Assembly: GCF_010093225.1 (NCBI RefSeq)
Contig: NZ_PDWM01000029.1
Span: forward strand, 1-39,262
Source of the DNA: Pseudoxanthomonas koreensis
GTDB taxonomy: Bacteria > Pseudomonadota > Gammaproteobacteria > Xanthomonadales > Xanthomonadaceae
DNA length: 39,262 nucleotides
Direction: 5' to 3'
Shown here in pieces: positions 34,212 through 39,262 of this stretch (the first letter of the stretch is position 1; each line of letters opens with the position of its first letter). The position numbers were made by a program, and so were the translations under genes. The notes beneath the pieces are model-generated. The model did not search any database. It was given only the letters and a program-made list of their open reading frames with translations, and had not been told where the DNA came from.

Positions 34212-35657
34212 ATGCCCGAATTCCTGTCGGCGGTCTGGGACCGCATCGCGTCGATCCCGAACCTGGGCCTGTACCTGCTCGCCGCCTGGCTGCTGTACAT
34301 GCTGTGGCTGGGCGTGTGGATCATCCTGCAGAAGCGCGAGCCGGTGGCCACCCTGAGCTGGGTGATGTCGCTGGCGCTGCTGCCCTACATCGGCTTCCTG
34401 ATCTACTTCCTGTTCGGTCCGCAGAAGATCCAGCGCCAGAGCCTGCGCCGTGGCCGCGCGCGACAGGGCATGGAGCAGTACTCCGGCAGCCAGGACGGCG
34501 ATCCGCAGGTCCTCGAACTGTCGCGGCTGGCTCTGGCCAGCACCGGCCTGCCGCCGTCCTCGGCCACCTCGGTGCAGTGGCTGGTCGACGGCCACGCCAC
34601 CTTCCAGGCGCTGCTGCAGGCCATCGCCGGCGCGCGCCACCACGTGCACCTGGAGTACTACATCTGGGAACCGGACCGCACCGGCCTGCGCGTGCGCGAC
34701 GCGCTGGTCGAATGCGCGCGCCGCGGCGTGCAGGTGCGCCTGCTGCTGGACGCGGTCGGCGCCGGGCGCATGCGTCGCCGCCACCTGCAGCCCCTGCTCG
34801 ACGCCGGCGCCGAGGTGGGCTGGTTCCACCCGACCCGGTTCCGCCCGTTCACCCGGCCCTGGCTCAACCTGCGCACCCACCGCAAGATCGTCGTCGTCGA
34901 CGGCCGCACCGGCTTCGTCGGCGGCATCAACATCTGCGACACCCAGGACGAGTCGCTGGATCCGGGCGCCTACCGCGACCTGCACCTGCGCGTGGAGGGC
35001 GTGGTGGTGCGCAGCCTGCAGCTGGTGTTCGTGGAGGACTGGGTCTACGCCGCCGGCTGCGAGGCACGTGCCTTCGGCGCGCCCGAATACTGGCCGCGGC
35101 TGGAAGCCGGGCCGGTCGGCGCGCAGGTGCTGGTGTCGGGCCCGGATTCGTCGTGGGAGGCGATCCACCGCCAGCACGTGGCCGCGATCCACGAGGCGCG
35201 GCGCCGGGTCTGGCTGGTGACGCCCTACTTCGTGCCCGGCGAGGCGGCGCGCATGGCGCTCACCTCGGCCGCGCTCGGCGGGCTGGACACCCGCCTGATG
35301 GTGCCGCGCTGGAGCGATTCCAGGCCGGTGACCCTGGCCGCGCGTTCCTACTTCGACGAACTGCTCAAGGCCGGCGTAGGCGTGTACGAATACGGCCCGC
35401 GCATGCTCCACACCAAGGCCCTGCTCATCGACGAGGACCTGTGCATCGTCGGCAGCGCCAACTTCGACCATCGCAGCTTCCGCCTCAACTTCGAGGTGTC
35501 GATCATGCTGCGCGACCGCGACAGCTGCGAGGCGCTGGAACGGCTGCTGGAAGGCGAAATGCAACAATCCCTGCCGGTACGGCTGGACCGGCCGATGGGG
35601 CTGTGGCGTCACCGCCTGCCCGAGGCGTTCGCGCGCCTGTTCTCGCCGCTGCTGTGA
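34212..35657 (+). CDS. cls: Cardiolipin synthase (phospholipase D family)
   Basis: A 481-residue inner-membrane cardiolipin synthase. Two N-terminal membrane helices (about 16-38 and 46-68, YLLAAWLLYMLWLGVWIILQ and WVMSLALLPYIGFLIYFLFG) are followed by two phospholipase-D domains. The first HKD motif is HRKIVVVDGRTGFVGGINI and the second HTKALLIDEDLCIVGSANFD with HRSFRLNFE after it. It joins two phosphatidylglycerol molecules to cardiolipin plus glycerol. The length and motifs are typical of ClsA. The ATG is followed directly by MPEFLSAVWDRI, and a TAGAAT box lies only six bases upstream, so the mRNA may be leaderless. It diverges from the fap operon. Confidence 0.95.
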   Translation: MPEFLSAVWDRIASIPNLGLYLLAAWLLYMLWLGVWIILQKREPVATLSWVMSLALLPYIGFLIYFLFGPQKIQRQSLRRGRARQGMEQYSGSQDGDPQVLELSRLALASTGLPPSSATSVQWLVDGHATFQALLQAIAGARHHVHLEYYIWEPDRTGLRVRDALVECARRGVQVRLLLDAVGAGRMRRRHLQPLLDAGAEVGWFHPTRFRPFTRPWLNLRTHRKIVVVDGRTGFVGGINICDTQDESLDPGAYRDLHLRVEGVVVRSLQLVFVEDWVYAAGCEARAFGAPEYWPRLEAGPVGAQVLVSGPDSSWEAIHRQHVAAIHEARRRVWLVTPYFVPGEAARMALTSAALGGLDTRLMVPRWSDSRPVTLAARSYFDELLKAGVGVYEYGPRMLHTKALLIDEDLCIVGSANFDHRSFRLNFEVSIMLRDRDSCEALERLLEGEMQQSLPVRLDRPMGLWRHRLPEAFARLFSPLL

Positions 35658-35794
35658 GGACGACGGACGGACCGACGGGCGGACGCACGGGTGGCCGTCG
35701 CGGTGTCCGAGGCGGCATCATTGCCCCGCCGGTGGCCGTCGCCGCCGGTCCGGGACCCCGGTCCGCGTCTGTCCCAACGGGAAGGAGACTTGCG

Positions 35795-36067
35795 ATGCAC
35801 TGGCTCTATCTGCTGCTGGCGCTGGGCGCCATGCTGCTGGCCCTGACCACCGTCCACGGCTGGCTGCTGGTGCTGTCGTTGCTGGCCGCCGTGGCCCTGT
35901 CCGTGGCCTGGATCCGTGGCTGGTACCAGGAACGCATCGGTGACAACCAGCGCGACGAGTCGGCCATGATCGACCCGCTCGAACTGCGCCGCCTGCGCGA
36001 ACTGGCCGAAGCGCGCAAGCGCGAAGCCGCCGCCCAGACCCGGGATCCGGCGCCGCCTTCGGCATGA
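35795..36067 (+). CDS. Small membrane protein upstream of pdxJ
   Basis: A 90-residue protein with two hydrophobic helices (about 3-20 and 22-43: [39 protein letters not shown]) and a charged cytoplasmic tail ([17 protein letters not shown]). The ATG is preceded by AAGGAG, and the stop overlaps the pdxJ ATG (ATGA), so the two are co-translated. Family and function are unknown. The tail looks like a short coiled coil, and the protein resembles small uncharacterised membrane proteins next to cell-envelope genes. Confidence 0.7.
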   Translation: MHWLYLLLALGAMLLALTTVHGWLLVLSLLAAVALSVAWIRGWYQERIGDNQRDESAMIDPLELRRLRELAEARKREAAAQTRDPAPPSA

Positions 36068-36849
36068 GCGCCCGGCTCAGCGTCAACGTCAACAAGGTCG
36101 CCGTGCTGCGCAACTCGCGCGGCGGTCACGAGCCGGACGTGGCCGCCGCCGCGGAAGCCTGCCTGCGCGCCGGTGCGCACGGCATCACCGTGCACCCGCG
36201 CCCGGACCGGCGCCACATCGTCGCCGAGGACCTGCCGCCGCTGGCCGCGCTGGCCGCGCGGTTCGACGTGGAACTGAACGTCGAGGGCAATCCGTTCGCG
36301 CCGCCGCGGCCGGGCTACCCGGGCCTGCTGGCGCTGTGCGAGGGGGTGCGCCCGGCCCAGGTGACCCTGGTCCCCGACGACGACGGCCAGCTCACCTCGG
36401 ACCACGGGTTCACCTTCGACGGCGACCTCGCCCCGCTGGCCGCGCAGGTCGCCGCCTTCGCCGCGCTCGGCTGCCGGGTCAGCCTGTTCGTCGATGCCGG
36501 CGTGCCCGGGCTCGAGCGCGCAGCTGCGCTGGGAGCGGAGCGGATCGAGATCTACACCGGCCCCTACGCCGAAGCCTTCGCTGCCGGCGATGCCGGCGCC
36601 GCGCTGGCGGCCTGCATCGATACCGCGCGCCGCGCCCAGGCCGCCGGGCTGGGCGTGAACGCCGGCCACGACCTCTCGCAGGCCAATCTCGGCGCCTTCC
36701 TGGCGGCGGTGCCCGGCGTGCAGGAGGTGTCGATCGGCCACGCCCTGGTGGGCGAGGCGCTGTACGCCGGTCTGGACGCCACGGTCCGCGGCTACCTGTC
36801 GGTCATCGACGGCGCTCCGCCCGCCCCGTCTCCGTCTCCTGTCCTGTAG
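36064..36849 (+). CDS. pdxJ: Pyridoxine 5'-phosphate synthase
   Basis: A 261-residue PdxJ, a cytoplasmic TIM barrel that condenses 1-deoxyxylulose 5-phosphate with 3-amino-2-oxopropyl phosphate to pyridoxine 5'-phosphate (vitamin B6). Visible are [17 protein letters not shown] (5-21), [22 protein letters not shown] with the conserved Glu, [37 protein letters not shown] and [17 protein letters not shown]. All are family landmarks. In Xanthomonas pdxJ also lies next to exbD2. The last residues (about 250-261, [11 protein letters not shown]) are an unusual Pro/Ser tail, and the stop codon TAG belongs to the GTAG end of a dispersed palindromic element, so the natural C-terminus may have been replaced. 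Confidence 0.95.
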   Translation: MSARLSVNVNKVAVLRNSRGGHEPDVAAAAEACLRAGAHGITVHPRPDRRHIVAEDLPPLAALAARFDVELNVEGNPFAPPRPGYPGLLALCEGVRPAQVTLVPDDDGQLTSDHGFTFDGDLAPLAAQVAAFAALGCRVSLFVDAGVPGLERAAALGAERIEIYTGPYAEAFAAGDAGAALAACIDTARRAQAAGLGVNAGHDLSQANLGAFLAAVPGVQEVSIGHALVGEALYAGLDATVRGYLSVIDGAPPAPSPSPVL

Positions 36850-36978
36850 GAGCTCCCTTCAGGGGCGACCCGAGGGGGCTTGAACCCAGCCGCGCTCAAG
36901 GCGACCGATCCGGGACGCTGTGGGTTGAACGCGGCTGCGTTCCGACGGGATCGGGTCGCCCCTGAAGGGAGCTCCTAC
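36846..36978. repeat. Dispersed palindromic element, copy D
   Basis: Ends GTAGGAGCTCCCTTCAGGGG (from 36846) and its exact inverted copy finishing GCTCCTAC (36951-36978). The core contains CTCAAGGCGACCGATCCGG, the reverse complement of a stretch in copy B. It begins at the base before the pdxJ TAG stop codon. Confidence 0.85.
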
Positions 36979-37004
36979 AGGACGCGGATGCGGTCGCCAC
37001 AAAA

Positions 37005-37032
37005 GGAAACGCCGCCCGGAGGCGGCGTTTCC
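37005..37032 (-). terminator. Intrinsic terminator of the tonB-exb operon
   Basis: Perfect 12-base stem GGAAACGCCGCC / GGCGGCGTTTCC with a 4-base loop; on the minus strand it is followed by a T-rich stretch (complement of AAAA at 37001-37004). It lies 57 bases after the exbD2 stop codon. Confidence 0.88.
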
Positions 37033-37088
37033 AGCTGCCTGGCCCGTGATCCCACCGCTGCAGGAAGCGGGATCGGCAGGCCTGGCGG

Positions 37089-37505
37089 TTACTGCTGCTG
37101 CACGAAGTTGATCTTCATCATCTGCGCGTTCTTGGCCGCGGCCAGCACCCGTGCGACGGTCTCGTACTCCGAGTCGGAACTGGCGTCGATGCGCAGCTCC
37201 GGCTGGTTGGTCGGATCGCGCTGCACCTCGGTCTCCATCATCTGTAGCAACGAGCCCAGCGCAACCGGGCTGTTGTTCCAGTAGACCTGGTTGGTGGAGT
37301 CGATGCGCAGGTCGATCGGCGGCGGCGGCTCCTTCAACACCGGCGGCGGGTTGATGACCCGCTGCGGCAGGGCCACGTCGATCGGGTAGGTCATGATCGG
37401 CGCGGTCACGATGAAGATGATCAGCAGCACCAGCATCACGTCCACCAGCGGCGTGACGTTGATGTCGGCCATCGGGCCCTTGCCGGATCCGGAACTGAAA
37501 GCCAT
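37089..37505 (-). CDS. exbD2: Second ExbD-type proton-channel protein
   Basis: A 138-residue ExbD/TolR-family protein with one N-terminal membrane helix carrying the essential proton-path Asp22 ([20 protein letters not shown]) and a periplasmic domain with a Pro-rich linker ([14 protein letters not shown]). It is the second of two ExbD genes, starting 3 bases after the stop of the first. In Xanthomonas campestris the equivalent exbD2 is not needed for iron uptake but has been linked to plant cell-wall (pectin) responses. That link fits the pectin locus in this window. The terminator at 37005-37032 ends the operon. Confidence 0.95.
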   Translation of the reverse strand: MAFSSGSGKGPMADINVTPLVDVMLVLLIIFIVTAPIMTYPIDVALPQRVINPPPVLKEPPPPIDLRIDSTNQVYWNNSPVALGSLLQMMETEVQRDPTNQPELRIDASSDSEYETVARVLAAAKNAQMMKINFVQQQ

Positions 37506-37508
37506 GGC

Positions 37509-37931
37509 TTAGTGACCCTTCTCTTTGGTGGCGACGAAGCCGATGTCGAGCATGCCCTGGGACTGCGCGACGCGGGTGACGTCGTTGATCGTGCGCATCT
37601 TGGTGGTGCGGTCGCCACGCAGGTTGAGCTTGGGCTGCGGCACCTGCTGGGCGACGCTGGACAGGCGCGACTCCATCACCTCGCGGGTGATCTCCTCGTC
37701 GTTCCAGAACAGCGAGCCATCCTCCTTCACCGAGATGGTGATGGGCATGACCTTCGGTGCTTCATCGTCTTTCTCTACCACGTCGGTCTGCGGCAGCTCG
37801 ATCTTCACTTTGTGCTGCATCAGCGGCGCGGTGATGATGAAGATGATCAGCAGCACCAGCATCACGTCCACGAGGGGCGTGACGTTGATGTCGGCCATCG
37901 GGCCGCCGCTGTTGTCGGAACTGAAGGCCAT
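37509..37931 (-). CDS. exbD: ExbD proton-channel protein of the TonB system
   Basis: A 140-residue ExbD. The first ~35 residues ([20 protein letters not shown], then FIITAPLM) hold the single membrane helix with the conserved Asp22; the remainder is periplasmic. With ExbB it forms the proton-driven motor that energises TonB. Its first 35 residues are nearly identical to those of ExbD2, showing duplication of the gene; the periplasmic halves differ strongly. The ATG at 37931 is the natural start. Confidence 0.95.
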   Translation of the reverse strand: MAFSSDNSGGPMADINVTPLVDVMLVLLIIFIITAPLMQHKVKIELPQTDVVEKDDEAPKVMPITISVKEDGSLFWNDEEITREVMESRLSSVAQQVPQPKLNLRGDRTTKMRTINDVTRVAQSQGMLDIGFVATKEKGH

Positions 37932-37978
37932 GCGGGCTCTCCGTAAACTTCTTGGTTCGTTCTTCTAGTACCGCCGGC

Positions 37979-38737
37979 TCAGCGCACGCGCGAGCCGGTG
38001 GCGAAGAAGTCGTGCAGATCGTGGGCGAACGAATCGAACTTGGCGATCGTGGCGCTGTTGATCTTGCTGAAGAAGTTGTAGGCGAACACGGCCGGGATCG
38101 CGACGAACAGGCCGATCGCGGTCATGATCAGCGCCTCGCCCACCGGGCCGGCGACGGCGTCGATCGAGGCCGAACCGGTCGCACCGATCTTGATCAGCGC
38201 GCCGTAGATGCCCCACACGGTGCCCAGCAGGCCCACGAACGGTGCGGTCGCACCGACGGTCGCCAGCAGGATCATGCCCGACTGCAGCTTGCTGCTCTCG
38301 CGGGTCACGGCCTGGCGCAGGGCGCGGTCGACGAACTCCGAGCGGGTCAGCGACTCGCCCAGGCCCGAGCCGGCACCTTCGGCGCGCTGGTGGTGGGCGG
38401 CGGCCTGGGCGGCGTCCAGGGCGATCTTGGAGAACGGCTCGCTGCGCGGCTGCTCTTCCATCACGCGGATCGCGTCCTGCGCGTTCGGGGCTTCCCAGAA
38501 CGCATTGACCACGCGGTCGGCGTAGGACTTCAGGCGGGTGTTCTTGATGGCGTTGAAGATCGTCCAGTACCAGGACGCGGCCGACATCAGGACCAGGGTG
38601 AGGAGCACGATCCACGAGACGGCGAATTCGCCCGGATTGGCGATCATCTCGCTCAGCAGGTGGTCGAAGCCCATCTGCGTGAGGGCGGAGGCGTTGCCGC
38701 CCCCGGCGGCGGCGGCGATGAAGAGTTCCTGCAGCAT
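37979..38737 (-). CDS. exbB: ExbB motor protein of the TonB system
   Basis: A 252-residue MotA/TolQ/ExbB-family proton-channel protein. It has three membrane helices (about 40-60 WIVLLTLVLMSAASWYWTIF; about 155-178 MILLATVGATAPFVGLLGTV; about 200-222 ALIMTAIGLFVAIPAVFAYN) with a large cytoplasmic loop between the first two. The conserved ATAPFVGLLGTVWGIYGA and TAIGLFVAIPAV signatures are intact. With ExbD it converts the proton gradient into force on TonB. Gene order tonB-exbB-exbD1-exbD2 is as in Xanthomonas. It is separated from tonB by 89 bases containing a hairpin. Confidence 0.96.
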   Translation of the reverse strand: MLQELFIAAAAGGGNASALTQMGFDHLLSEMIANPGEFAVSWIVLLTLVLMSAASWYWTIFNAIKNTRLKSYADRVVNAFWEAPNAQDAIRVMEEQPRSEPFSKIALDAAQAAAHHQRAEGAGSGLGESLTRSEFVDRALRQAVTRESSKLQSGMILLATVGATAPFVGLLGTVWGIYGALIKIGATGSASIDAVAGPVGEALIMTAIGLFVAIPAVFAYNFFSKINSATIAKFDSFAHDLHDFFATGSRVR

Positions 38738-38795
38738 GACGCTTACCTTTGGTTTGTTTGATGGAGAAGGAAGGCGGAAACGCTAGGCCCGGTTT

Positions 38796-38817
38796 CCGTC
38801 ATGGCGGGCCATGACGG
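38796..38817 (-). other. Stem-loop between tonB and exbB
   Basis: Perfect 9-base stem CCGTCATGG / CCATGACGG with a CGGG loop, no T-run. Probable mRNA processing or attenuation hairpin within the operon. Confidence 0.55.
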
Positions 38818-38826
38818 ATGCGGACA

Positions 38827-39262
38827 TCAACCCAGGGTGAAGTTCACCGGGACCCGGACGCGACCGGCCGCCTTCTGGCCGTTCACAGTTGCGGGATTGA
38901 AACGCCATTTACGTGCGGCTTCCATCGCGGCGCGGTCCAGGTCGCGGTTGCGGCTGGACTTCTCGACCGACACGTTGGTCACGTTGCCGTTCGAGTCGAC
39001 GTCGATGACGAGGACGACCTCGCCTTCGATGCCGGCGCGCGCGGCGGCCGGCGGGTAGCGCGGCGGATTCATGTTCTTGGAGGAGATGTCGACGCTGGCG
39101 CCGATGTCGGCGACCGGCTGCGGCGGCGCGGGCGGCGCCGGCGGCTGGAACACGTCGGTCGGGCGCGGCTCGGCCACGTCGATCGGCGGGGCCTCCGGCG
39201 GCGGCGGCACCGGCGAGGGCTTCGGCGGCGACAGCTCCTTGATCGGCGGCGGCGGCTTGTCC
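38827..39262 (-). CDS. tonB: TonB energy-transducing protein (partial, cut by window end)
   Basis: The C-terminal ~145 residues of a TonB protein; the start lies beyond the window. A Pro-rich periplasmic spanner (many PPP runs, PPPPEAPPIDVAEPRPTDVF) leads to the C-terminal domain that binds TonB boxes of receptors: PPRYPPAAARAGIEGEVVLVIDVDSNG, SVEKSSRNRDLDRAAMEAARKWRFNPA and the final RVPVNFTLG. The 'YP..A...GIEG.V' pattern is the TonB_C signature. It is the first gene of the exb operon and supplies energy to TonB-dependent receptors such as the one at 5863. Confidence 0.95.
   Translation of the reverse strand, partial: DKPPPPIKELSPPKPSPVPPPPEAPPIDVAEPRPTDVFQPPAPPAPPQPVADIGASVDISSKNMNPPRYPPAAARAGIEGEVVLVIDVDSNGNVTNVSVEKSSRNRDLDRAAMEAARKWRFNPATVNGQKAAGRVRVPVNFTLG

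Overview
The window comes from a GC-rich gammaproteobacterium that looks like a member of the Xanthomonadaceae (Lysobacter, Luteimonas, Pseudoxanthomonas or Stenotrophomonas type). The evidence is the tonB-exbB-exbD1-exbD2-pdxJ gene order known from Xanthomonas, a large Xanthomonas/Caulobacter-type TonB-dependent receptor, GTAG-type short palindromic repeats, and frequent GTG/TTG starts and ATGA overlaps. No rRNA, tRNA, CRISPR array or transposase was seen.

Layout. (1) 1-4530 is ordinary chromosome: a palindromic REP, an outer-membrane beta-barrel protein, an aromatic/aspartate aminotransferase, a small conserved protein, and a DesK/NarL-type two-component pair. (2) 4598-25827 is a pectin/uronate utilisation locus. 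It holds kdgK, a TonB-dependent receptor, a very large secreted protein with an N-terminal LamG-like domain, a GH43 enzyme, two secreted esterases, an MhpD-like hydratase joined to a complete TRAP transporter, a LacI-family regulator, kduI, kduD, and a rhamnogalacturonan-acetylesterase-like protein fused to a cupin. The likely flow is: receptor imports oligosaccharides to the periplasm; lyase/GH43/esterases trim them; TRAP carries unsaturated uronates or keto-uronates inward; KduI and KduD convert 5-keto-4-deoxyuronate to KDG; KdgK phosphorylates KDG. The KDPG aldolase is not in the window. A shared operator-like motif (core TGACACCGGTTACC) lies by kduI, by the hydratase/TRAP operon and by the receptor, which fits control by the LacI-type regulator encoded in the locus.

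(3) 26196-33908 is the most striking part: a sigma-54 enhancer-binding regulator facing a complete six-gene operon in the order fapA-fapB-fapC-fapD-fapE-fapF (all on the minus strand), a functional-amyloid secretion system of the Pseudomonas Fap type. A canonical -24/-12 sigma-54 promoter lies just upstream of fapA. The FapC-like subunit carries three amyloid repeats plus an unusual Ser/Thr/Asp-rich tandem-repeat region, and it contains no cysteine.

(4) 34212-39262 holds a cardiolipin synthase, a small membrane protein, pdxJ and the TonB energy-transducing genes exbD2, exbD1, exbB and tonB (cut by the window edge). TonB/ExbBD would power the receptor in region 2.

A roughly 130-bp dispersed palindromic element with gtaggagc/gctcctac ends occurs three times complete (12653, 14786, 36846) and as an inside-out pair of ends at 27608-27677. 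In two cases its terminal GTAG supplies the stop codon of the neighbouring gene.
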